NCBI RefSeq assembly: GCF_001279525.1
Contig: NZ_LGDY01000103.1
Span: forward strand, 124,001-188,000
DNA: 64,000 nucleotides
Source: Nocardia sp. NRRL S-836
Lineage (GTDB): Bacteria; Actinomycetota; Actinomycetes; Mycobacteriales; Pseudonocardiaceae
Direction: 5' to 3'
The notes beneath the pieces are model-generated. The model was not told the DNA's origin and searched no databases. It was given only the letters and a program-made list of their open reading frames with translations. Both the position numbers and the translations under genes were made by a program. Numbering within the stretch: the first letter of the stretch is position 1; every line of letters begins with the position of its first letter. Positions 35,513 to 43,656 of this stretch are shown piece after piece.

Positions 35513-36304
35513 ATGGTGAAGCTGAAGTCCTTGACAGCGGGCGCGGTCCTGGCCGGCGCACTCGGTGCGACGGCGCTGGTGGGAGACGCGAACGCGATCG
35601 TGAACGGAAAGGACTCCACCGAGCGGTACGGGTTCATGGCGTCCATCCCGGTGTCCGTGCCGGAGCTCGGCGGCGTGCAGGGCGTCTGCGGTGCGTCGTT
35701 GATCCACCCGCGCTGGGTGGTGACGGCGGCGCACTGCGTCGACGCGGAGGGCACCGGCGGCGTTCCCGACGGGATCGTGCGGGTCGGCAGTCCACAAAGG
35801 ACGTCCGGCGGCACCGTGCGCCGGATGGACCGCGTCGTGCGCCACCCCGGTTACCGGCTGGGCCAGCCGAACGTCAACGACATCGCGCTGATCCGGCTCG
35901 ACCGCCCGGTGACGCAGCGGCCGATCCGCCTCGCCACGGCGCCCGGCACCGGCACCCCGACCAGGCTGCTCGGGTTCGGCACGACGCTGGACACCGTCGA
36001 CATCACGAAGGCGCGGTTCGCGACCCGGCTGCAGGAGCTCGACACCCGCATCGGCGCGCCGGGCGAGTGCGCGCCCGGTTACGCCGACGCGACGCGGCTG
36101 TGCACCGTCAGCCGGAAGCCGGGCGCGATGGCGTGCGTCGGCGACTCGGGCGGCCCCCAGGTGCAGCGCGGCAAGCACGGCCGGTGGGAGCTGGTCGGCG
36201 TGACCTCGGGTCCCGGCGACGCGGACGCGGTCTGCGCGAACGGTCCCGGCCTGTACACCAGCGTGTCGGCGTACTCGCGCTGGATCAAGGCCACGATGCG
36301 CTGA
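35513..36304 (+). CDS. Secreted trypsin-like serine protease (S1)
   Basis: A 263-residue S1-family protease. The signal peptide ends near ANA-IVNG; the mature chain would begin at IVNG, the usual S1 activation N-terminus, so little or no propeptide is left. Catalytic triad: His in VVTAAHC, Asp in VNDIALIRL, Ser in CVGDSGGPQ. Cys pairs match a compact bacterial trypsin. Active-site pocket residue Asp/Gly before the Ser is ambiguous for strict trypsin specificity. ATG at 35513 behind GAAGGAAG. Monocistronic. Confidence 0.92.
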   Translation: MVKLKSLTAGAVLAGALGATALVGDANAIVNGKDSTERYGFMASIPVSVPELGGVQGVCGASLIHPRWVVTAAHCVDAEGTGGVPDGIVRVGSPQRTSGGTVRRMDRVVRHPGYRLGQPNVNDIALIRLDRPVTQRPIRLATAPGTGTPTRLLGFGTTLDTVDITKARFATRLQELDTRIGAPGECAPGYADATRLCTVSRKPGAMACVGDSGGPQVQRGKHGRWELVGVTSGPGDADAVCANGPGLYTSVSAYSRWIKATMR

Positions 36305-36489
36305 GCACCACCCCGCCCCGACGCGGCACGGCCGCACACCATCCGTCGACAGTGGACACGGGAACGCTCGCACGCCCGTGAAGACCTCGCCAACGACAAC
36401 CCGACATCGGCTGAACAACTGTGAACAGAACCGGAACGGATGGGCGCTTCACCGGTTCCCGAGGCGCCGGTCGTGGCACCGTCGGTGCC

Positions 36490-36981
36490 ATGACCGGCGG
36501 CGACACCGTGGACGAACGGCGAACGGACCTGGGGCAGCGGTTCCACACCTGGATGGAGGTCGTGGTCCGCTGCCTGCCCTTCGGCCTGTCACGGCTGGTC
36601 CCGCCCAGCCTCCTCGGCTTCGCGCTGATCAACGGCTGCACGTTCGGCATCGACCTGCTGCTGCTCACGCTGTTCCGCTCGGGCCTGGGCTGGCCGGTGC
36701 CGGTGGCGTTCACCGTCGCGTACGTCATCGCGTTCGGCCTGAGCTTCGTGCTCAACCGGGCGCTGAACTTCCGCTCGCACGCCCCGGTCGGCCCGCAGGC
36801 GGGCCTGTACGCGGTGGCGGTCCTGGTCAACTACCTGGCGTTCATCCTGGGCGTCGGCAGCGCGCTGACCGCCCTCGGGATGCAGTACCAGCTGTCGCGG
36901 ATCGTCGCCGGGGCGTGCGAGGCGGCGTTCATGTACAGCGTCATGCGGTGGGTCATCTTCCGCGACACCGAAGAGCGCTAG
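36490..36981 (+). CDS. GtrA-family membrane protein
   Basis: A 163-residue protein with four membrane helices. FALINGCTFGIDLLLLTLF and FGLSFVLNRALNFRSH (the conserved N-x2-x-N/F-R turn) and the end SRIVAGACEAAFMYSVMRW are GtrA-like. GtrA proteins are linked to flipping of lipid-linked sugars in cell-wall polysaccharide synthesis. ATG at 36490 chosen; a GTG at 36421 would add 23 low-complexity residues. Confidence 0.78.
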   Translation: MTGGDTVDERRTDLGQRFHTWMEVVVRCLPFGLSRLVPPSLLGFALINGCTFGIDLLLLTLFRSGLGWPVPVAFTVAYVIAFGLSFVLNRALNFRSHAPVGPQAGLYAVAVLVNYLAFILGVGSALTALGMQYQLSRIVAGACEAAFMYSVMRWVIFRDTEER

Positions 36982-36987
36982 AACGCC

Positions 36988-37329
36988 TCACGCGGGCAGG
37001 GCGGCCAGCGAGAGGCTGTTGCCGTCCGGGTCGAGCACCTCGACGTGCCGCACGCCGTTGCCGTAGGTCTCCACCGGCTCGTGGGTGATGCCGTGGGCGG
37101 CGAACCGGGCCAGGAAGTCGTCGAAGTTGGTCACACCGAGTGTGACCATCGTGCCGCCGACCCGTGCGGCACGAACTTCGCGGGCGTCGACCACCACATG
37201 GGCGTTCTCCCCCACGTGCCAGAGGTGCTCCTGGCCGACCACCTCGTCGGCCGCACGCCCGAAGAAGGCCTCGTACCAGGTCAGCGACCTGTCCAGGTCC
37301 GTCACGCACATCACGCTGTAGAGATCCAT
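36988..37329 (-). CDS. Small VOC-superfamily protein
   Basis: A 113-residue single-domain glyoxalase/bleomycin-resistance-like protein. It starts MDLYSVMCVTDLDRSLTWYE and carries VRHVEVLDPDGNSLSLA, the usual C-terminal strand with a metal-position Glu. It would dimerise. Function unknown. Converges with the GtrA gene, 6 bp apart. Confidence 0.78.
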   Translation of the reverse strand: MDLYSVMCVTDLDRSLTWYEAFFGRAADEVVGQEHLWHVGENAHVVVDAREVRAARVGGTMVTLGVTNFDDFLARFAAHGITHEPVETYGNGVRHVEVLDPDGNSLSLAALPA

Positions 37330-37424
37330 CGGGGTCCCGCTCCTCTCGTCGGCAGAGGGTGGACCACCACGGGCCGGGAAACTGAGCGGAGCCCGGCCAC
37401 CCCTTCCCACTGCCGCGACGAGCG

Positions 37425-37670
37425 CTACTGCAGGTAGCCCTCGACCTCGCCCACCGACCGGGCCTGCACCCCGTCGGGGTCCTCGCCGGTCGACCGCGCG
37501 GTCCGGCGCCGGCGCAGCAGGTCCCAGCACTGGTCGAGCGACTCCTCCAGCGCGCGCAGCCGGGCGTGCTCCTCGTCGCCGGAGATCTCGCCGGCCGCGA
37601 GCGCCTGCCGCAGCCGGTGCTCTTCGTCGACCAGCTCGTTGATGCGGCCCAGCACGTTCTCATCGGTCAT
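37425..37670 (-). CDS. DUF2630 protein
   Basis: An 81-residue helical protein: MTDENVLGRINELVDEEHRL, then LRALEESLDQCWDLLRRRRT. The sequence and length match the DUF2630 family of actinobacteria, function unknown. It is divergent from the PRC-barrel gene, 57 bp apart. The ATG at 37670 gives the family start. Confidence 0.8.
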   Translation of the reverse strand: MTDENVLGRINELVDEEHRLRQALAAGEISGDEEHARLRALEESLDQCWDLLRRRRTARSTGEDPDGVQARSVGEVEGYLQ

Positions 37671-37697
37671 GTTCACCACCTAAGCACGAACGGGTAC
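37671..37697 (+). promoter_or_regulatory. Sigma-B/F-like promoter for the PRC-barrel gene
   Basis: GTTCAC (37671-37676), 15 bp, GGGTAC (37692-37697). This fits the GNNT(N14-16)GGGTAC/T pattern of stress sigma factors in actinobacteria. Start codon is 31 bp downstream. By eye only. Confidence 0.45.
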
Positions 37698-37727
37698 CCC
37701 GGGCCCGTCACCGAGATGGAGGTCAAC

Positions 37728-38132
37728 ATGCAACCGATCCCGTTCGTTCCGTTCACGTGGCGCGACCCGTCCTGGTTCGGGCGGCAGGACGACGCGACCG
37801 ACCTCGCTGACCGCCCCGACACCGGCCTGGTCGGCTACGAGGTGGAGGCCACCGACGGCGGCATCGGCAAGGTCGACGAGGACAACGCGAAGGTCCCGAA
37901 CGACTGCCTGATGGTCGACACCGGGCCGTGGATCTTCGGGCACAAGGTCGTGCTGCCGATCGGCACCGTGCAGCGGGTCGACCACCGCGAGCGCAAGGTG
38001 TGGGTGGACCGCACCAAGCAGCAGATCAAGGACGCGCCCGAGTACGACGCGGACGCCGACTCCGACGACTACCGCAAGCGCACCGGCGACTACTACTCGG
38101 AGTCCTACCGGGCGATGCCGCCGATGTTGTAG
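37728..38132 (+). CDS. PRC-barrel domain protein
   Basis: A 134-residue soluble acidic protein. Residues about 30-90 form a PRC-barrel (LVGYEVEATDGGIGKVDED, LPIGTVQRVDHRERKVWVDR), followed by a Tyr- and Asp-rich tail. Such proteins are stress-linked in actinobacteria. The ATG at 37728 follows GGAGG; one at 37716 lacks it. Converges with the phosphatase gene, 6 bp between. Confidence 0.82.
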   Translation: MQPIPFVPFTWRDPSWFGRQDDATDLADRPDTGLVGYEVEATDGGIGKVDEDNAKVPNDCLMVDTGPWIFGHKVVLPIGTVQRVDHRERKVWVDRTKQQIKDAPEYDADADSDDYRKRTGDYYSESYRAMPPML

Positions 38133-38138
38133 GGGCGC

Positions 38139-39305
38139 TCAGCCCCGCGGCACGCGCACGACCAGTGACCGCTCGCGGTGCTGCTGCCACTCCACCAGCA
38201 ACGCGCTGGCGTCGTCCTGCAGCCGGCCGTGCTGGTGGTCGAGCACCGTGTGCATCAGGCGCCGCAACGTCTCCGGCGCCGAGCACCCGTCGGCCTCGCG
38301 GCGGATGACGAAGTCCACGAACCGGCGCAACCCGAACTGCCGGCCGTGCTCGTCGCGGGCCTCGACGATGCCGTCGGTGTAGAACAGCAGGCGGTCACCG
38401 GGTTCGAGGCGCTCGTGGCACAGGCGCGGGGTCGTCGGCAGCTGGAAGCCCATCGGCGGGGCCGGTGGGCACCGCAGCTCCCGCAGCCGGCGGCCACCGC
38501 GGATCAGCAGCGGGGCGGGGTGGCCGCGGTTCACCCAGCTCAGCCGGCCGGTGCGGTAGTCGAGGCAGGCGAGCACACCGGTGGCGAACCGGCTGCCGCC
38601 GAACTGGGCGCCGATCACCTCGTCGACGGCGTTGCCGGTGGCCACCAGGCCGCTGCCCTCGCGCCGGTGCTTGCGGCTCGCGCCGGTCGCGAGCGCGACG
38701 GTGAGGCCGGCCGACTGGTCGTGACCCATCGCGTCGAAGATCGAGATGTGCACGGTGTCGCCGTCGATGGCGTAGTCGATCGCGTCGCCGCCGATCTCGT
38801 ACGCGGGCTCCAGCACCGCCGAGAGCACCAGGCTGTCCGTGGCGAACGTGAGCGGTGGCATCAACGGCCACACGACCTCCGAGGCGACCGTCATCGGCCG
38901 TGACCGCACCAGCCGCGCGTAGGTGTCGCTGTGCGGCCGCTTGCTGACCACCATGAGCGCGACCAGCGAGGCGAGCGCCTGCAGCCGGTCCAGGGTGTCC
39001 ACCGAGTCGTCCACGGCGACGGCGCCGAGCACGCCGATGCGTTCGGTGCCGTCCAGCAGCGGGATCCAGAAGTGGTGGCCGTGCTCGTGCCGCGTCTCGA
39101 TCAGCGCGACCTCGCGGAACGCCCGGCCGGGCAGGCTGCCCTCCACCGACAGCGCCTGGCCGCCGGTCAGCGGGACCAGCGCCTCCTCTCGCAGGTCCAC
39201 CACGAGGAACTCGAAGCGGGAGAGCCCCACCGCGTACTTCTCGACCAGCACCGGTACCTGCTCCAGCGTGGCCAGGTGGCTGGCCTGCAGCAGGTTCGCG
39301 AGCAT
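38139..39305 (-). CDS. GAF-PP2C (SpoIIE/RsbU-type) serine phosphatase
   Basis: A protein of about 388 residues. The N-terminal half is GAF-like (VLVEKYAVGLSRFEFLVVDL, RIGVLGAVAVD). The C-terminal half is a SpoIIE-type PP2C: YEIGGDAIDYAIDGDTVHIS, FDAMGHDQSAG, ATGVLACLDYRTGRLSWVNRG-type strand, LLFYTDGIVEARD and DDASALLVEW. These Asp residues bind the two metals. It should dephosphorylate STAS-type antagonists, such as the one encoded 51 bp upstream in the same operon. The start is unclear: GAGGAGGAGG is 27 bp before ATG 39305 with no closer start codon. Confidence 0.85.
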   Translation of the reverse strand: MLANLLQASHLATLEQVPVLVEKYAVGLSRFEFLVVDLREEALVPLTGGQALSVEGSLPGRAFREVALIETRHEHGHHFWIPLLDGTERIGVLGAVAVDDSVDTLDRLQALASLVALMVVSKRPHSDTYARLVRSRPMTVASEVVWPLMPPLTFATDSLVLSAVLEPAYEIGGDAIDYAIDGDTVHISIFDAMGHDQSAGLTVALATGASRKHRREGSGLVATGNAVDEVIGAQFGGSRFATGVLACLDYRTGRLSWVNRGHPAPLLIRGGRRLRELRCPPAPPMGFQLPTTPRLCHERLEPGDRLLFYTDGIVEARDEHGRQFGLRRFVDFVIRREADGCSAPETLRRLMHTVLDHQHGRLQDDASALLVEWQQHRERSLVVRVPRG

Positions 39306-39355
39306 GTCGAACGACGAGTCGGAAACCGCGCCCTCCTCCTCAGCAGACCGGCCGG

Positions 39356-39724
39356 TCAGGCCAGTGGAACCTCCGCACGGCCCAAGGCCTGCGACACGCT
39401 CGGCCGCACGTTCAGCACGTCCTCCAGCTCCAGCACCCGCAACGGCCGCAGCACCACGGCCGAGCTCGCGACCACGGCGAACGAGCCGCCGTCGCGCAGG
39501 CACCGATCCCGCTGGGCCAGCAGCAACCTGATCCCGCAGGCACCGAGGAAGTCCAGGCCGGTCAGGTCCAGCACCACCGGGGACGGCGGCCGGAGCACCT
39601 CGCCGAGCCGGTCGGACAGCTCGTCGGCGGTCGTCCAGTCCAGCTCACCCGCGACGCTGACGACGACCGCGGTACCCACGCATTCGCTCGTGACGCGGCA
39701 GGGGCTCCGGTCGTCGCTCTGCAC
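39356..39724 (-). CDS. STAS-domain anti-anti-sigma factor
   Basis: A 122-residue STAS protein (VVSVAGELDWTTADELSDRL, VVLDLTGLDFLGACGIRLLL). In the phosphorylation segment the usual D-S/T is replaced: DFLGACGIR, with no Ser/Thr at the classic position, so it may not be phospho-regulated. The GTG at 39724 follows GGAGG. First gene of an operon with the phosphatase, divergent from the MEDS pair. Confidence 0.85.
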   Translation of the reverse strand: MQSDDRSPCRVTSECVGTAVVVSVAGELDWTTADELSDRLGEVLRPPSPVVLDLTGLDFLGACGIRLLLAQRDRCLRDGGSFAVVASSAVVLRPLRVLELEDVLNVRPSVSQALGRAEVPLA

Positions 39725-39884
39725 GTGGAAACCTCCAGGTGGGCAGTGGTCCCCCGGCACGGGCCGGCTGCTGAACCCAAGGCCCACGACCGTAGCGCAG
39801 ACCGTGTGCGCACGCGCCTCCGCGAACCGCTGAGCTGGAGGATCGCCCGGATGGCCCAGTGGAGGCAGCGTAGGATCGGTCTCC

Positions 39885-40718
39885 ATGCGCAGGTCCGGTG
39901 TCACCGACGTGGTCGTCGGGATGAGCTCCAGCGACCACCTGTGCTGGCCCTTCGACGACTTCGGGGAGTTCAGGGCGCGTGCGACCGAGTTCCTCGTCGA
40001 CGGGCTGGAGCACGGCCAGCGCGTCTGTTACGTGGCGCGCGGTGACGAACCGGAGCTGACCGGTCACCTGGCGTCGTCACCGGTGCTCGCAGCTGCGCTG
40101 CGGGACGGCTCGGCCGAGGTGGTGCCGCTCGAGTCGCGGTACCGCACCACGAGCACGGTGTCACCCGAGGACCAGGTCGCCGCCTACGCGGAGGCGACCC
40201 GCGTGGCGATCGGCGACGGCTTCACCGGCCTGCGGGTGGCCGCGGACGCCACAGCCCTGGTGGGCTCACCCGCCTCGCTCGACGCGTTCTGCCGCTACGA
40301 GCACCTCATCGACCGGTACATGACCGGGTCGCCGTTCTCCGCGATGTGCGCGTACCACCGCGTGGAGCTGGAGGACGGGGCCGTCGAGCAGCTCGCGTCG
40401 ATGCACCCGGTCACCAACCCGCGCGGCGCCCCGTTCCGCCTGCACGCCACCGCCGACGGCATAGCGATCAACGGCGAGATCGACCGCGCGAGCCGCGACC
40501 TGCTGCCGCTGGCACTGCTGCGCGCCCAGCCGTCCCTCGACCGCGGCGAGCTGCGGGTCGACCTCACCAGACTGCGGTTCATCGACCACCACGGCCTGCT
40601 GGCCTTACACGGCTGCGCGCGTGCACACGACGCGACGCTCGTGCTGCGTTCGGAGAAGTCGGCACTCGCCCGCCTGGTGTCCATCCTGGAACTCGAAGAC
40701 GTGGAGTGCGTCCGATGA
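39885..40718 (+). CDS. MEDS sensor domain fused to STAS domain
   Basis: A 277-residue protein. Residues about 12-165 form a MEDS domain (SSDHLCWPFDDFGEF, LEHGQRVCYVARGDEPE, FCRYEHLIDRYMTG), seen in DcmR-type sensors of C1 compounds and in actinobacterial anti-sigma systems. The C-terminal STAS domain (about residues 185-270) includes INGEIDRASRDLLPLAL and RLRFIDHHGLLALHGCA. The phospho-site has HH rather than Ser/Thr. ATGA overlap with the next gene shows the two act together, probably as antagonist and anti-sigma factor. Confidence 0.88.
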   Translation: MRRSGVTDVVVGMSSSDHLCWPFDDFGEFRARATEFLVDGLEHGQRVCYVARGDEPELTGHLASSPVLAAALRDGSAEVVPLESRYRTTSTVSPEDQVAAYAEATRVAIGDGFTGLRVAADATALVGSPASLDAFCRYEHLIDRYMTGSPFSAMCAYHRVELEDGAVEQLASMHPVTNPRGAPFRLHATADGIAINGEIDRASRDLLPLALLRAQPSLDRGELRVDLTRLRFIDHHGLLALHGCARAHDATLVLRSEKSALARLVSILELEDVECVR

Positions 40719-41620
40719 CGGGCTTCTACCACGAGAGCGCCTTCTACGGCTCGGACGACGACTTCCTGGCGCTGACCGTGCCGTTCGTGGAGGACGGCCT
40801 GCGCGCGGGCCAGCCGACGTTCGTGGCCTGCGCGGACCAGAACACGGCACTGCTGCGCGGCGCGCTGGGCCGCGACGACGCCGTCACCTACCTGCCCGGC
40901 ACCGACCAGTACTCCCGCCCCTCCGCCGCCATCGCGAGCTACCGCGAGATCTGCGGCAAGCTCACCGCCGCCGGCGCGACCCGCATCCGCGTGGTCGGCG
41001 AGGTCCCCCACCCCGGCGTCGGCGTCCCGTGGGACTGGTGGGCCCGCTACGAGGCCGCCGTGAACCAGGCCTACGCCGAGTTCCCGCTGTGGGGCCTGTG
41101 CCCGTACGACACCAGGACCACCCCGGACTACGTCCTCACCGACGTGACCCGCACCCACCCCCACATCGCCACGGCGACCGACCGCCGCCCCAACCCCGAC
41201 TTCGGCGCCACCCGGACCGCCCCCCTCCCGGACGTCCTCGAACAGGGCCGCCCCCTGCTCGAGCTCGTCGACCCGACCCCGGCCGAGGTGCGCTGCGCGG
41301 TCAGCGCGGCCATCAGCGCCGTCCACCTGGACGAGGACGGCGCACACGACGCCGTCTACGCGGCCAGCGAGATCATCACCAACGGCCTGACCCACGGCGT
41401 CGGACCGGTGCTCTTCCGGCTGTGGGCGGACGCGACCCGCGTGGTCCTCTCGACCACCGACCACGGTTCTGGTCCCGCCGATCCGCTCACCGGGCTGGTG
41501 CCGACCGAGGCGACGAAGACGGCGGGGCTCGGGTTGTGGATCCTGCACCGGACCTGCGACTACGTGTCGATGGGATGTTCGGAGGACGGGTTCACGGTGC
41601 GGGTGAGCGTGGGCTCCTGA
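40715..41620 (+). CDS. MEDS sensor domain fused to anti-sigma histidine-kinase-like ATPase
   Basis: A 301-residue protein. The MEDS domain (FYHESAFYGSDDDFLALTVP, GLCPYDTRT) spans about residues 1-175, and the C-terminus is an RsbW-type GHKL ATPase: AVYAASEIITNGLTHGVGP (N-box), VVLSTTDHGSGPADP (G1) and TAGLGLWILHRTCDYVSMG. It would bind or phosphorylate a partner STAS protein and hold a sigma factor in check, with the MEDS domain tuning this. Its last 29 bp overlap the convergent TPR gene. Confidence 0.88.
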   Translation: MTGFYHESAFYGSDDDFLALTVPFVEDGLRAGQPTFVACADQNTALLRGALGRDDAVTYLPGTDQYSRPSAAIASYREICGKLTAAGATRIRVVGEVPHPGVGVPWDWWARYEAAVNQAYAEFPLWGLCPYDTRTTPDYVLTDVTRTHPHIATATDRRPNPDFGATRTAPLPDVLEQGRPLLELVDPTPAEVRCAVSAAISAVHLDEDGAHDAVYAASEIITNGLTHGVGPVLFRLWADATRVVLSTTDHGSGPADPLTGLVPTEATKTAGLGLWILHRTCDYVSMGCSEDGFTVRVSVGS

Positions 41621-42554
41621 GCCGGTCGGCCGACTCATCGTCGCCCGCGCGCAGGTACAGCGCGGCGGCTGTGGCGAGGTGCGCCGCTGCCCGTTCCGCA
41701 TCGAGCTCGGCCATCAGCTCCACGGCGCGCGCCTGGAGCTGAACCGCGTCCGCCTGCTCCAGCAGCTCCACGGCGGACCTCAGCGCCGTCAGCGCCTCCT
41801 CAGGCCGGTCCACGGCGGCGAGCACGGTCGCCCTGGTGAGCTGCACGTTGCCGACGTTGCGCGGGTCGGCGTCCAGCTCCTCGAAGGCCGCCAGCGCCAG
41901 GCCGGCCTCGGCCAGCGCTCCCTCGTGGTCACCGCTGAGGTGCAACGCCTGCGCGATGGCATGCCGCTGGATCGCGGCACCGCGCGTCCGGCCGATCTCG
42001 GTGAAGATCCGCAGTGCCCGCCGCAGGTGCGGGACGGCCCGGTCGTGGTCGCCGCGGTCGCGGTGCAGCTTGCCGGTGAACTCGGCGACGGAGGCGGTCA
42101 GCCGCGGGTCGCCGCCCCGGTCCGCCAGCTCGGCCGCCTGCCTCAGCTCCTCCTCGGCGTCGTCGAACGAGCCCTGCTCGCTCAGCGCCCTGGCGAGCTG
42201 CGAACGCATCCGTGCCTCCGCGGCCGGGTCGCCGGCCGCCCGCGCCGCTGCCACGCCCAGCCGGGTCGTCGCGGTCCAGTCGCGGAGGTGCTTGCGGTTG
42301 AGGAAGTACGGCCACAGCGCCTCGCACAGCTGCCACACCTCGGCGAACAACTCGCGTTCGGACGCCATGGCCAGGACGCCGACGAGGTTGTGGCGTTCGG
42401 CGTCGAGCGCGGCGAACGCGGTCTTGCCCAGCTCCTGCGCCTTGGACCGGACGACGTCGTCGTGCGCGGCAAGCCTCATCCGGTCGCCCATCGCGGCGAG
42501 ATCCGCCGCCGAGGCGAGGACGAGGTAGTGGCGGACCACCCGGCGCGCGGCCAT
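41592..42554 (-). CDS. TPR-repeat protein, probable C-terminal half of a split NB-ARC regulator
   Basis: A 320-residue helical protein. It begins with RRVVRHYLVLASAADLAAMG, the stretch that in AfsR-like and other STAND regulators follows the NB-ARC module, then four or more TPR units (DDAEEELRQAAELADRGGDP, AVPHLRRALRIFTEIGRTRG, GALAEAGLALAAFEELDADP). It is in the same frame as the upstream NB-ARC gene, separated by one TAA and three codons. A short GGGAG precedes the ATG, so it could be made separately. More likely it was once one protein. Confidence 0.7.
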   Translation of the reverse strand: MAARRVVRHYLVLASAADLAAMGDRMRLAAHDDVVRSKAQELGKTAFAALDAERHNLVGVLAMASERELFAEVWQLCEALWPYFLNRKHLRDWTATTRLGVAAARAAGDPAAEARMRSQLARALSEQGSFDDAEEELRQAAELADRGGDPRLTASVAEFTGKLHRDRGDHDRAVPHLRRALRIFTEIGRTRGAAIQRHAIAQALHLSGDHEGALAEAGLALAAFEELDADPRNVGNVQLTRATVLAAVDRPEEALTALRSAVELLEQADAVQLQARAVELMAELDAERAAAHLATAAALYLRAGDDESADRLRSPRSPAP

Positions 42555-42563
42555 CTCCCGGCC

Positions 42564-43565
42564 TTACGGGGTCAGGTTCTCCTCCGCCCTGCGCGCGGCG
42601 TGCCGGGCGCCGACCTCACCGAGCCGCACGCGACCGGCGAGCTCGTCCCACTCCAGCAGGTTCGCCCGCGTGAGTTCCTCCAGGACGTCCTCGGGACCGG
42701 GCATCAGCGCCGCGACGGCGCCGACCGACAGCTCACCACCGCGGTGGACGCCCAGCAGCGCCCACAGCCGACGCGCCTGCTGCGACAGGTCGTCGTGGGC
42801 GAAGTCGAACGCGGCGAGCACCACCGACTCCGGTTCGGCCGCCAGCGTGGCCGCGACGTCAGCCAGTGCCAGCGACGTCCGGCGGCGCAGCTTCGCCCCG
42901 ACCAGGTTGAGCGCGAGCGGCAGACCGTCGCACAACGTCACCAGCCTGCGCGCGGCCTCGGCCTCGGCGTCGACGCGCTGCGCACCGCAGTGCTCGCGCA
43001 GCAGGGCGACGCCGTCGTCGAGCGGAAGTCGTTCGATCTGCACACGCACCGCCCCGTACTGGTGGAGCTCGTCCAGGTCGTGGTTGGACGTCACGGCCAC
43101 GGCGCAGGTGTCGCCGTTCGGAAGCCACCGGACCACCTCCTCGGCGGTGGTGACGTGATCGACGACGATCAGCAGCCGCCTGTCGTGCAGGAGGCTGCGC
43201 AGCAGCCCGGTGAGCCGGCTGAGATCGGACGGCAACGGTTCGGAGACCCCGAGCGAACGCAGAAACCCTTCCACCACACCGGAAAGCTCGACACCGCCGC
43301 CCCGGCGGTGCTCGCGCAGGTCCGCGTAGAGCTGACCGTCCGGGAACGACTCCCTCGCCGCGTCGGCGAGCTTGCGCGCCAACGCGCTCTTGCCCGCGCC
43401 CGGCGGCCCGTCGAGCACCAGCAGCAGCGCCTTCCGCCGCGTGGCGCACAGCTCGACCAACTGCCGCAGCTCCGCGGTCCGGTCCACGAACAGCGCGGGC
43501 GCCGGCGGGCACTCCCACCGCACGACCTGGCTGCTCGCCACCCCCGAGAGACCGTTGGTCACCAC
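42564..43565 (-). CDS. NB-ARC (STAND) ATPase, probable N-terminal half of a split regulator
   Basis: A 333-residue NB-ARC protein. Walker A is LDGPPGAGKSALARKL (about residues 55-70), Walker B RRLLIVVDHV, the GxP motif LCDGLPLALNLVGAKLR, then a winged-helix region. The N-terminus (VTNGLSGVASSQVV, APALFVDRTAELRQLV) is of the kind that follows a small spacer in AfsR-type proteins, yet no SARP or HTH DNA-binding domain precedes it. The frame ends in TAA at 42564, nine bases before the TPR gene start in the same frame. The start is uncertain (GTG 43565 or GTG 43622). Confidence 0.7.
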   Translation of the reverse strand: MVTNGLSGVASSQVVRWECPPAPALFVDRTAELRQLVELCATRRKALLLVLDGPPGAGKSALARKLADAARESFPDGQLYADLREHRRGGGVELSGVVEGFLRSLGVSEPLPSDLSRLTGLLRSLLHDRRLLIVVDHVTTAEEVVRWLPNGDTCAVAVTSNHDLDELHQYGAVRVQIERLPLDDGVALLREHCGAQRVDAEAEAARRLVTLCDGLPLALNLVGAKLRRRTSLALADVAATLAAEPESVVLAAFDFAHDDLSQQARRLWALLGVHRGGELSVGAVAALMPGPEDVLEELTRANLLEWDELAGRVRLGEVGARHAARRAEENLTP

Positions 43566-43656
43566 GAAACCACCGTCACCCTCCCGTTGCGCACAGTGAT
43601 CGAGAATGTACGCGACAGGCACGGCCGGTCAGGGCGGAACGGGGCAGAATTCCGGC

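Noticed and set aside
36421..36489. Longer start for the GtrA-family gene
   Set aside because: The added 23 residues are low-complexity and lack a ribosome site, so ATG 36490 is preferred though not proven.
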